The notes below the pieces were generated by a model. It had not been told where the DNA came from. It saw nothing but the letters and a program-made list of their open reading frames with translations, and did not search any database. From Clostridium liquoris (GTDB lineage Bacteria; Bacillota; Clostridia; Clostridiales; Clostridiaceae): DNA of 40,147 nucleotides. Both the position numbers and the translations under genes were made by a program. This document shows, in pieces, positions 7,992 to 15,568 of the stretch; position 1 is the first letter of the stretch; every line of letters begins with the position of its first letter. The DNA lies in the NCBI RefSeq assembly GCF_002995785.1, contig NZ_PVXO01000069.1:1-40147 (forward strand). The letters run 5' to 3'.

Positions 7992-9305
7992 CTACCCTAT
8001 TCCATTGTATATAACTCCACATATCAAAACCACAATTCCGGAAATTACAAATACATACTTAGCTAAAGGTATAAACCATTTTCCCAAAGGTTTTTCTGCT
8101 CCTAAATTTATTTCTTCCATTGCTTTATCCATGCCATATACCCAGAAAAAACATATGGATGTAATTATAGAACCTAATGGTGCTAAATAAATTGTTATGA
8201 AATCAGCCCATGTCCCAAATCTAGCCATGCTTAGATCCAGTGGTATAGCAATAATAAAAGCTACAGCTGTAACTATAAAACTAGCTTTAAATCTTGTAGT
8301 CTTAAAGAAACTCATATATGCATCTGCACTTGCTTCTAACATATTGATAATAGAAGATATTGCAGCAAATATTATGCTAAGGAAAAATAATATTCCAAAC
8401 AAATATCCAAAAGGCATTGCTTTAAAAATATGGGGCATAGTTATAAAAAGTAAAGATGGACCAGAAGTTGGATCTAATCCAAAAGCAAAAGCTCCTGGTA
8501 TAATTATAAAAGCTGCTAGTATTGCAGAAACAGCATCAAATATTGCAACCTGAAGTGCTGCATTAGGTATATCCACATCCTTCTTTAAGTAACTCCCATA
8601 CACTACCATACCAGCTCCATTAAGTGAAGCAGAAAAAAACGCTTGCCCCAAGGCCATTACCCAAGTTATAGGTTTAAATAAATATTCCCATCTAGGAATA
8701 AGTAAATATTTAACCCCTTCCATTGCATTTGGCAAAGTAAGTGTCCTAATTAAAAGCACTGTAAAAATTACAAAAAGTGCTGGCATCATAATTTTGTTCA
8801 TTCTCTCAATGCCCTTAATAACTCCAAGTAACACTATGACTATAGTAATTACCATAGCTAAAAAGTGCCACTTAAGAGTTGCACTAGTTCCTGCAAAAGA
8901 ATTAAAGTAATTTGCTATATCTACATTATAAAAATCACCTTTTATTGAAGCGTAAAAATATTTAAGAACCCATCCTACCACTACTCCATAAAACACAAAA
9001 GTTCCAAATACAGATAAGGTTGGAATTAGGCTTAATATTCCACCAAACCTTTTTCCTTTTTCCTTAAAAACTTCCCTAATTCCCTGCATTGAACCGCTTT
9101 GTCTTGATCTTCCAAAGGCAAATTCCCCTACAAGTCCTGTAGTGCAAAGTACAAAAAGACATATAAAATAAGGAATTAAAAATGCTGCTCCCCCAAATTG
9201 ACCAAGTTTCCAAGGAAACATCCATATATTCCCTAACCCTATGGCTGATCCTAAACAGGACAAAATAAAACCTAATTTACTTGAAAAACTTTCCCTTTCT
9301 TCCAT
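7992..9305 (-). CDS. NSS family sodium-dependent amino-acid transporter
   Basis: A 437-residue neurotransmitter:sodium symporter (SNF) family protein with about 11-12 TM helices. TM1 carries the signature GSAIGLGNIWMFPWKLGQFGG at about residues 19-39, where Na+ and substrate bind in LeuT-type structures. Bacterial members (LeuT, TnaT, Tyt1) carry amino acids such as Leu, Trp or Tyr. The ATG at 9305 follows GAGGAGG by eight bases; an upstream in-frame start at 9344 lies in the dispersed repeat. A T-box leader at about 9371-9595 lies directly upstream on the same strand, so expression should answer to uncharged tRNA. If the specifier is TAC, the substrate may be tyrosine. Confidence 0.9.
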   Translation of the reverse strand: MEERESFSSKLGFILSCLGSAIGLGNIWMFPWKLGQFGGAAFLIPYFICLFVLCTTGLVGEFAFGRSRQSGSMQGIREVFKEKGKRFGGILSLIPTLSVFGTFVFYGVVVGWVLKYFYASIKGDFYNVDIANYFNSFAGTSATLKWHFLAMVITIVIVLLGVIKGIERMNKIMMPALFVIFTVLLIRTLTLPNAMEGVKYLLIPRWEYLFKPITWVMALGQAFFSASLNGAGMVVYGSYLKKDVDIPNAALQVAIFDAVSAILAAFIIIPGAFAFGLDPTSGPSLLFITMPHIFKAMPFGYLFGILFFLSIIFAAISSIINMLEASADAYMSFFKTTRFKASFIVTAVAFIIAIPLDLSMARFGTWADFITIYLAPLGSIITSICFFWVYGMDKAMEEINLGAEKPLGKWFIPLAKYVFVISGIVVLICGVIYNGIG

Positions 9306-9325
9306 GCTACCGTCCTCCTCGTATA

Positions 9326-9356
9326 ATAAGTTGACAGTTGACAATTGACAACTTAA
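9326..9356. repeat. Heptamer-like repeat between T-box and NSS gene
   Basis: AGTTGACAGTTGACAATTG-type units lie between the T-box terminator and the ribosome-binding site of the transporter. Confidence 0.6.
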
Positions 9357-9370
9357 TTAATTCATTATAA

Positions 9371-9595
9371 ATAAAAAAGGACCTTCTCAATCCTTGTAAG
9401 GACGAGAAAACCCGTGGTACCACCTTAATTTACACAATGTGCCTCTTAGTCTTATATCGGATGACTTCCGTAATGCTTTCACACTAAAACTCCAGATTGT
9501 AATTCACATACTTTGCAACACATGATTTCCACCATACATCATGCTCTCTTTATAATACACAAAGGCTGCTACTAATTCCTTCATAATTTATTCTT
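9371..9595 (-). ncRNA. T-box leader of the NSS transporter (Tyr specifier possible)
   Basis: Reading the minus strand: a stem I region with AGTAGCAG, AGAGAG and GGTGGAAA elements (about 9575-9515), then the T-box sequence AAGGTGGTACCACGGG at 9426-9411. A terminator follows (TTCTCGTCCTT paired with AAGGATTGAGAA, then GGTCC and TTTTTT, to 9371). The T-box arm and terminator share the TCTCGTCCTT strand, so they exclude each other as in known T-boxes. The specifier region reads GTGAATTACAATCTGG. TAC (Tyr) fits the NSS/Tyt1 context, while TTA (Leu) is the alternative. The class is secure; the amino acid is not. Confidence 0.88.
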
Positions 9596-9698
9596 TATTA
9601 TTTTTTATTTTAACTCACTTTTCTTTTAACTGCTAATGACAGTTGTGAATTAAAAATACAATTGTGATTATATCATAAATAATGTAGCTTGTACACCA

Positions 9699-11336
9699 CT
9701 ATTTATTAAGTAAATCATATATGGCCTTTTCATAAAGATTAGGAACAACTTCAAAGGAATATGGAATATTTAGCCTTTCAGAGAACTTATGAAAATCCTT
9801 GCCAAAACCTCCAAAGACTACAGAAGGTATATCTAGCTCACCTAATTCCTTCACTGGCAGGTTATAGCACTTATCTATTCCTAAAATATTTGATGCTATG
9901 GTGTTAAGACCTTCTCTATCCTCCACACCTGTATAACTTAAATCACAAAGGGCCATATAATAATGATCCTTTTCTATTTCCGTATTATAGCTTTCCTTTG
10001 CATATTCTACTATATGTTCAATTACATCTAGGAATATTTTATCCCCTGGCTTTTCTTCTTTTAAATGCTTATCTGGATAATAAGGTGGAGCAAAGCCTAT
10101 TATTATCATAGGAGATTTTTCGGGGTAGCTTTGATAAGTTTCCTTCATAATATTTATTGCTATAGTTTGAAGATCTTTATTTTCTTTTCTCCATGTAATA
10201 ATCTTATCTTCAATATATTTGTCAAATTCTTCTCCCCTAATCTCCTTCACCTTTTTATATACTTCCTCAAAGGTCAACACTTTAGGTTCAATGCTTTCTC
10301 TTAAGTAATTTCTATTGGAAATAGAAGCATACCTATCTACCTTTTCGTTGATTATATTTAAAGTATTATGAAAGGCCTGTAAAGCCACTTTTTTAAGCTT
10401 ATCCATAAGCTCATCTATAGATAAATTAAGGGTTAATATATTATAGTAGGAAGCCGCCATAAGTGGAGTTTGTACAGAATATAAATCCTTTAAATCCATA
10501 TGTTTTAAACAAGTTGGCGGAGGTGTGGTATTCCCTCTATCACTATCACAAAAATCAGGATTTAATTCTAGCAGTCTATTTAACTCTCCTGCCAATAAAT
10601 TTGGATTTAATCCAGTATAGGATTCATATACATGAGTTTCCTTTCCTACAAATAAAAATAACGGCATTATCTTGCCAGAGGTTCCTAAATATATACGTTT
10701 TTTATTATCACCTATCTCTTTAGGAATACAACATTCCGACACAAATAATCCTATATATTCATATGAAAATTTTTTCTTTAAACTTAAAAGATGAGGGACT
10801 GCTGCAAGCATTCCCTCTGAATTGCTTTCCTCCCCTGGTACAGCCAAAAATAATATATTCCCTTCAAAATCGTCTCTCATAGATAATTCTCTTAAAAGTT
10901 CTATATGTAATGCTAACCCATATTTCATATCGGCGACTCCTCTGCCAAATATATAATCTCCAGACTCTAAATCCTCTATTGCCTCTTTGCTTAATGGTAA
11001 TTCTTTAATTCTCTTTTGAAGCTCAATAGGGTTGAAGGCCAATTCCTTTAAGTGGCCAAAGTCCTCCACATCAACCACATCTAAATGTCCTGTTAATACT
11101 ACAGTTTTTTTAGAAGGTTTTGAACTACAAAATAAGGCACTTACAAAACCTCTATTTAAAGGATCTCCCTGAATTTTTATCAAATTTAAGTTTTCTGGGT
11201 GTTCATTAAAATACGGTATAGTTTGCAGTATATGAAAGACCTTTTCTGCTGTTAATCCTTCTGCTTTTGTTCCTGCTATTCCAGGTACTGAAACTAGTTC
11301 TAATAGTGTACCCATTATTCTATCTTTAATGTTCAT
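9699..11336 (-). CDS. RocB-like M20 family peptidase
   Basis: A 545-residue protein of the RocB branch of M20 metallopeptidases. Metal-site motifs are in order: GHLDVVDVEDFG (about 80-91), GRGVADMKYGLALH (about 130-143, with the bridging Asp) and AVPGEESNSEGM (about 165-176). B. subtilis RocB is of similar size and lies with arginine-catabolism genes, though its reaction is not well defined. The ATG at 11336 follows GGGAGGAAAACTA; the in-frame TTG at 11351 contains the ribosome-binding site itself. No other arginine genes are nearby. It lies upstream of the T-box on the same strand, but that leader's own terminator makes the downstream transporter a separate unit. Confidence 0.82.
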   Translation of the reverse strand: MNIKDRIMGTLLELVSVPGIAGTKAEGLTAEKVFHILQTIPYFNEHPENLNLIKIQGDPLNRGFVSALFCSSKPSKKTVVLTGHLDVVDVEDFGHLKELAFNPIELQKRIKELPLSKEAIEDLESGDYIFGRGVADMKYGLALHIELLRELSMRDDFEGNILFLAVPGEESNSEGMLAAVPHLLSLKKKFSYEYIGLFVSECCIPKEIGDNKKRIYLGTSGKIMPLFLFVGKETHVYESYTGLNPNLLAGELNRLLELNPDFCDSDRGNTTPPPTCLKHMDLKDLYSVQTPLMAASYYNILTLNLSIDELMDKLKKVALQAFHNTLNIINEKVDRYASISNRNYLRESIEPKVLTFEEVYKKVKEIRGEEFDKYIEDKIITWRKENKDLQTIAINIMKETYQSYPEKSPMIIIGFAPPYYPDKHLKEEKPGDKIFLDVIEHIVEYAKESYNTEIEKDHYYMALCDLSYTGVEDREGLNTIASNILGIDKCYNLPVKELGELDIPSVVFGGFGKDFHKFSERLNIPYSFEVVPNLYEKAIYDLLNK

Positions 11337-11415
11337 TAGTTTTCCTCCCAAATAACATGCAATATATAATCCTCATATATTTTAGAATTTAATGGAGGAA
11401 ATGTCTATACTTTAT

Positions 11416-11442
11416 TTTAAAAAATTGGTCACAATTTTTTTA
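11416..11442 (-). terminator. Terminator of the liv operon
   Basis: AAAAAATTG, GTCA, CAATTTTTT follows livF. The same sequence recurs at about 22577 and, in a variant form, at 29525 and 34174. Confidence 0.75.
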
Positions 11443-11461
11443 AAATAATAAAGAAAAAATA

Positions 11462-11489
11462 CTGTCAATTGTCCTCTGTCCTCTATATT
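11462..11489. repeat. Heptamer array after livF
   Basis: ACTGTCA, ATTGTCC, TCTGTCC and TCTATAT units lie directly next to the livF stop codon at 11492. Confidence 0.7.
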
Positions 11490-11491
11490 TA

Positions 11492-12196
11492 CTACCCTCC
11501 AAGATATGTGTTCTTTACTGATTCATCTTTCAATAAGTCACCTGCTTTGCCTTCAAGTGCTATATTGCCATTTTGAATTACATAGGCTCTATGAGCTATG
11601 GACAGTGCCATATTGGCATTTTGTTCTACCAATAGCACCGTAGTTCCGCTCTCATTTATTTCCTTTATTATAGAAAATATTTCATCTACCATTATAGGTG
11701 CAAGACCCATGGAAGGTTCATCAAGTAAAATCAGCTTAGGTCTTAGCATTAATGCTCTTCCCATGGCAAGCATCTGCTGCTCTCCTCCACTTAGTGTTCC
11801 CGCCATTTGATTTCTTCTTTCTTTCAGTCTTGCAAAACTTTGAAATATCTTTTCATAGTCTTCCTTAATTTCAGATTTATCTTTTCTTATAAAAGCTCCC
11901 ATTTCAAGATTTTCCATTACAGTCATATTGCCAAATACTCTTCTTCCTTCTGGAACATGGGCTATGCCCATTTTTACTATTTCAGATGCAGAACAATTTG
12001 TAATGTGTTTTTCTAAATAATTTATAGTTCCAGACTTTGGTTTAACTATACCCGAAATTGTTTTAAGCATTGAGGTTTTACCAGCCCCATTGGAACCTAC
12101 AAGAGTAACAATTTCACCTTGATTTACTTTAATTGATAGATCTTTAAGTGCATGAATTCCCCCGTAAAATACATTTATTTTGCTAAGCTCTAACAT
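11492..12196 (-). CDS. livF: Branched-chain amino-acid ABC transporter ATPase LivF
   Basis: A 234-residue ATPase. Walker A GSNGAGKTS (34-42), Q-loop region near MTVMENLEMGAF, signature LSGGEQQMLAMGRAL (about 135-149), Walker B LILLDEPSMGLAP and switch His in VLLVEQNANMALSIAHRAYV. LivF family members end with the YLGG tail seen here. The ATG follows GGAAGGAG. It overlaps the end of livG by 7 nt, so translation is coupled to it. It is the last gene of the liv operon, so its mRNA depends on transcription through the IStron in livG. Confidence 0.93.
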   Translation of the reverse strand: MLELSKINVFYGGIHALKDLSIKVNQGEIVTLVGSNGAGKTSMLKTISGIVKPKSGTINYLEKHITNCSASEIVKMGIAHVPEGRRVFGNMTVMENLEMGAFIRKDKSEIKEDYEKIFQSFARLKERRNQMAGTLSGGEQQMLAMGRALMLRPKLILLDEPSMGLAPIMVDEIFSIIKEINESGTTVLLVEQNANMALSIAHRAYVIQNGNIALEGKAGDLLKDESVKNTYLGG

Positions 12197-12915
12197 GCTG
12201 CACTCCTTCCAAGATAAGCTTCAATAACTCTCTCATTATTTTTTACTTCTTCTGGATTTCCCTCTGCAATCAGTGTTCCATAATCTAAAACAAATAATTT
12301 ATTACATACATTCATAACTAGGGACATATCATGCTCAATTAAAATAATAGTTACATCGTAATTATCCTTAATCCATCTTATAAGTTCTGTAAGTTCCCTT
12401 GTTTCATTTGGATTCATTCCAGCTGCAGGTTCATCTAAAAGAAGCAGCCTTGGTTTTGAAGCTAATGCCCTTACTATTTCAAGACGTCTTTGCTCACCAT
12501 AAGGCAAATTCTTAGCAAGTTCATCTTTTTTATTATCTAACTGAAACCTTTTTAGTAATTCTAAGGCCTCATCATATATTCTCTTTTCTTCTCTATAAAA
12601 AGAAGGTAATCTAAAAAATCCAGAAAGTAGTCCATATTTAATATCCTTATGAAATCCTAAAGTAACATTTTCTATAACCGTCATATTTTTAAACAACCTT
12701 ATATTCTGAAAAGTTCTTGCAATACCATAATCCGTAATTTTATAAGGCTTAAGATTATTTAAATGCAAATCCTCAAAAGAAATTTTCCCGCTTGTAGGTG
12801 TATACATACCAGTTAATAGATTAAAAAATGTGGTTTTCCCCGCTCCATTAGGTCCTATAAGTCCTGCAATGTCCCCCTTTTCAATCACCATGTTGATATT
12901 AGATACAGCTTTTAT
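12190..12915 (-). CDS. livG: livG, second exon-like part (interrupted ABC ATPase LivG)
   Basis: From 12915 the frame reads IKAVSNINMVIEKGD, then Walker A GPNGAGKTT, the Q-loop region ARTFQNIRLFKNMTVIENV, the LivG-type signature LPYGEQRRLEIVRAL, Walker B LLLLDEPAAGM and IILIEHDMSLVMNVC. It lacks the normal N-terminus; those 15 codons lie at 14578-14622, beyond a 1,662-bp IStron. Joined, they give a 256-residue LivG reading FGGIKAVSN, the usual family junction. If the intron splices, LivG is normal. If not, a stop (TAA) follows two bases into the insert. An internal ATG (12891) could give a truncated protein lacking the first beta strand. Confidence 0.9.
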   Translation of the reverse strand: MKAVSNINMVIEKGDIAGLIGPNGAGKTTFFNLLTGMYTPTSGKISFEDLHLNNLKPYKITDYGIARTFQNIRLFKNMTVIENVTLGFHKDIKYGLLSGFFRLPSFYREEKRIYDEALELLKRFQLDNKKDELAKNLPYGEQRRLEIVRALASKPRLLLLDEPAAGMNPNETRELTELIRWIKDNYDVTIILIEHDMSLVMNVCNKLFVLDYGTLIAEGNPEEVKNNERVIEAYLGRSAAC

Positions 12916-13134
12916 GCCGTTGCATAAACTTTATAAATGTATATAAAAACCTTATATAACTTTATAAATTTTACTTATGTTATTCATTACTAAATAACCT
13001 TTCCTATTCACAGAGTTCTATTTTGAATAATTGCTTATTCTACTTTAGTTTGGTGTAACTCTCCAAGGACTTAAATTCTCCCACAACGCAGGATACATAT
13101 AGTATAACTTTTCAAAATCACCATTTATACTATT
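12916..13134 (-). ncRNA. Probable omega-RNA (TnpB guide scaffold) region
   Basis: Between the tnpB stop and the element's 3' end lie about 219 non-coding bases with a GC-richer part, CCTGCGTTGTGGGAGAATTT, followed by TCCTTGGAGAGTTACACC. TnpB systems of this family make their guide RNA from this position, with the guide being the host DNA just past the element (here livG codons from IKAVSN). This is inferred from position and known TnpB architecture. With tnpB broken, the RNA could only act with a TnpB supplied from elsewhere. Confidence 0.45.
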
Positions 13135-13948
13135 TTATACCTCTTCGAATATCTTGTAACTACCAAGATTTATTGAAGCATTTTTATCTCTATCCATTTC
13201 TAATCCACAAATATCACATACATACATTCTATCTTTAAGTTTTAAGTCTTTTTTAACATTTCCGCAACAAGAGCAGGTTTTACTGCTAGGATAAAATTTA
13301 TCTACCTGAACAAACTCTATTCCATTAAACTTACATTTGTATTGCATTTGCCTAATAAATTCATAAAAACCTTGTTCTTGTATAGCTTTTGATAAATGCT
13401 TGTTTTTTAGCATACCACTAATATTTAAATCTTCCATCACAACTCTGTAGGGCCTTAATTTTATTATCATATTAGTAGCTTGATGTATGTGATTAGTTCT
13501 AATGTTATTAAGCTTTCTATATACAAGTTTAATAGCTTTTTCTAGCTTAATAATATTATTTGTTTTATTAAATTGGCATCCTTCTCTATTTGCTTCATAT
13601 TTTCTTGATACTTGTCTTTGTAATCTCTTTAATCTCTTTTTCAATTTCCTAACCTTAGCTGATTTATTAATGTTTTTAATAGGCTTATCTAAACAATTTA
13701 CTATAGCTAGATTAGAAACTCCTAAATCAATACCAATAGATAAATCCTTATTAAGCTCAACTTGGTTTTCGTCATGCTCAAACCCTAATGTTAGATACCA
13801 GTACTTGCCATCAAAATGACATCTTGGATTATTATAATTAGGTAAAATAGGTATATCATAATTTGTTTTATATTTTACTTTACCTATTTTTTCAATATTG
13901 ACTGCATTTTCTTTTTGGAAATAATCTTATTTTTACTGCCTTTATCAT
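13135..13948 (-). pseudogene. tnpB: tnpB of the IStron, N-terminal lobe deleted and frame-shifted
   Basis: An ATG at 13948, after GAGGTG, begins MIKAVKIRLFPK, a typical TnpB N-terminus. The frame then ends in a stop. From about 13910 another frame continues a normal TnpB from NAVNIEKIGKVKYKTNYD: RuvC-I GIDLGVSN, RuvC-II VMEDLNISGM, the zinc finger CSCC...CDIC, and RuvC-III MDRDKNASINL. A segment of roughly 100 or more residues carrying most of the recognition lobe is missing, with a frame change. All three acidic catalytic residues survive but the protein cannot be made whole. A TTG-initiated C-terminal piece (13644-13135) remains open. Confidence 0.88.
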
Positions 13949-14069
13949 TATTTTTCACCTCACTTTCCATAATTTTAGTATACCCATATAATAAAATTAT
14001 AAAAATTATAAGAGATGGCTAATTATGATTTTAAGGGATTACATCTACACCCTTTAAAAGAGTGTTATT

Positions 14070-14577
14070 TTTATAAAGTTATATAAAGTTTTCAAAGAAC
14101 ATTTATAAAGTTTATTATATTTACCATAGAACGCTACTTCTATGATGCCATTTCGCTTACGCCAGTGGCCTCGACCTTTCGGATACGAGCGTAGACTATA
14201 TCATTACCCATTATACTTATTAATATAGGTTGGGTATCCTCCACTTCCACTACCAATAGCTTGTAGTGTACTTCCTTTACGGAATAGTCGTTGAACTTTA
14301 CTCTATTCGAGTCTTAGCTGCTGATTATCCATTGCTTTAGCACTTAGGATTTAACCATATGCCATCTTAACTATTTTTTCTACTTTCGTAACCTTCACGC
14401 CTAGGCTTATTTCATCCTTACGTTGTAGTTAGTTAAGCTTTAGGAACTTCCAGCAGTTCAAAGGATTTTGGATGCATAATATGCATCGCTCCATACTCTT
14501 TACAAATATGGGAGGCTAAGTTATAAAAACTTTTAAAGTTTTATAAACTTCATCAAAGTTTCTGTAACTGTTTAGTT
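14070..14577 (-). ncRNA. Group I intron core of the IStron
   Basis: On the minus strand, exon 1 ends GGAGGT and the intron contains GCCTCC (14512-14517), giving a 6-bp P1 with the U-G wobble at the splice site. R-type (TTCAACGACTA, about 14285-14295) and S-type (GATATAGTC, 14202-14194) segments supply P7 as GACTA/TAGTC. P/Q-type segments (AAGTGCTAAAGC and AATCAGCAGC) lie upstream at about 14350-14320. Hairpins CTCG...CGAG and CATAGAA...TTCTATG sit in the P9 region. This order and spacing match group I introns and the roughly 430-nt intron part of CdISt1. The 3' splice site lies at the far end of the element, near 12916. Confidence 0.82.
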
Positions 14578-14622
14578 ACCTCCAAAACTCTTTGACAAAT
14601 TATCAATTGTTAACACTGCCAT
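14578..14622 (-). CDS. livG: livG, first exon-like part (codons 1-15)
   Basis: After AGGAGG and eight bases, an ATG at 14622 reads MAVLTIDNLSKSFGG, the N-terminal beta strand and A-loop region of LivG, and then runs into the IStron (next codons AAC TAA). The last six bases, GGAGGT, are the P1 partner of the intron guide. The ATG overlaps the livM stop (TGA 14603-14605) by 20 nt, so livG translation is coupled to livM. Confidence 0.88.
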
Positions 14623-15556
14623 TTAATTTTCCTCCTTTCTTAAACAAACTTTTTTTACCTTCAACTTTTCCCATAATCCCATCTGGCCTATATACCATAA
14701 TTAAGAAAAGTATAATTGAGTATATTACCATTCTTAATTCAGGAATATTTTGAAGGAATAAGGATATTATTGAAAGAACTATAGCCCCAATTATAGATCC
14801 TGTAATACTTCCCATACCTCCAAAAACAACTATTACTAAAATATCTATAGATTTCATAAATCCAAAATTACCAGGCTTTATAAAATAGAAGTAATTAGCA
14901 TATAAAGCTCCTGCAATACCTGCAAAGAATGCCCCTATGACAAAAGCCAGCACCTTATATAATGTAGTATTTATTCCCATAGCTTCTGCTGCTATTTCAT
15001 CTTCTCTTATGGCAATACAAGCTCTGCCTGCATAGGAATTTATAAAATTTTTAATTAAAACCACAGTACCAATTACTGAAAAATATATCCATGTCCAGTT
15101 AGTATATTGAGGGATATCATTAAATCCACTAGCTCCACCCACATATTCAATATTTAAAAGAAGTATTCTAATTATTTCACTAAATCCCAGGGTAGCAATA
15201 GCAAGATAGTCACCCTTAAGTCTTAATGTAGGTATACCAATTAATAATCCAACAAAGGCTGCTGCTATTGCCGATAATATTACCGCTGCTGCAAAAGGAT
15301 AATTAAATTTTACAGTCATAATAGCTGACACATAAGCTCCCACCGCCATGAAAGCTGCATGACCTAGTGAAAATTGTCCTGTAAACCCTGTTATTAAATT
15401 TAAACTTACAGCTAAAATAATGTTTATACCAATTAACACTAAATTGAGTAATATATATGAATCCATAATGCCCCCATTTATTAACCACTGAGATAGCGCA
15501 TAGACTGCAATTACAGCTATAAAACATACAATATTTTTTTTATTTAACCATTTCAA
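14603..15556 (-). CDS. livM: Branched-chain amino-acid ABC permease LivM
   Basis: A 317-residue permease with nine to ten hydrophobic segments. The diagnostic NLITGFTGQFSLGHAAFMAVGAY block lies at about residues 52-74, followed by GIPTLRLKGDYLAIATLGFSEI. The cytoplasmic coupling loop reads SYAGRACIAIREDEIAAEAMGIN, and VVFGGMGSITGSIIGA lies near the C-terminus. With LivH it forms the membrane channel for Leu, Ile and Val import. The start is a TTG at 15556, five bases after GGGGGAGATAG. The end overlaps the livG start; livH ends 12 bp upstream. Confidence 0.93.
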   Translation of the reverse strand: MKWLNKKNIVCFIAVIAVYALSQWLINGGIMDSYILLNLVLIGINIILAVSLNLITGFTGQFSLGHAAFMAVGAYVSAIMTVKFNYPFAAAVILSAIAAAFVGLLIGIPTLRLKGDYLAIATLGFSEIIRILLLNIEYVGGASGFNDIPQYTNWTWIYFSVIGTVVLIKNFINSYAGRACIAIREDEIAAEAMGINTTLYKVLAFVIGAFFAGIAGALYANYFYFIKPGNFGFMKSIDILVIVVFGGMGSITGSIIGAIVLSIISLFLQNIPELRMVIYSIILFLIMVYRPDGIMGKVEGKKSLFKKGGKLNGSVNN

Positions 15557-15568
15557 ACTATCTCCCCC

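Larger units (their letters stand above)
12916..14577 (-). mobile_element. IStron (group I intron fused to a tnpB-type IS element) in livG
   Basis: A 1,662-bp insertion with this order on the minus strand: 5' end AACTAAACAGTTAC; group I intron core (about 14520-14120); an inverted-repeat arm (14070-14115); a damaged tnpB (13948-13135); about 220 nt of non-coding 3' DNA (probable omega-RNA); the second repeat arm (12924-12968); and the end GCAACGGC. IStrons are known from Clostridioides difficile (CdISt1 in tcdA), where the whole element splices out. No tnpA is present, so the element cannot move alone. The limits were set by restoring the LivG frame; the 3' limit could be off by one to three bases. 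It has the same orientation as the host gene, as splicing requires. Confidence 0.87.

Noticed and set aside
12925-14575. Plain IS605 insertion that inactivates livG
   Set aside because: The 5' half is non-coding, GC-richer and has group I P1 and P7 pairing with the exon; an ordinary IS would not have these.
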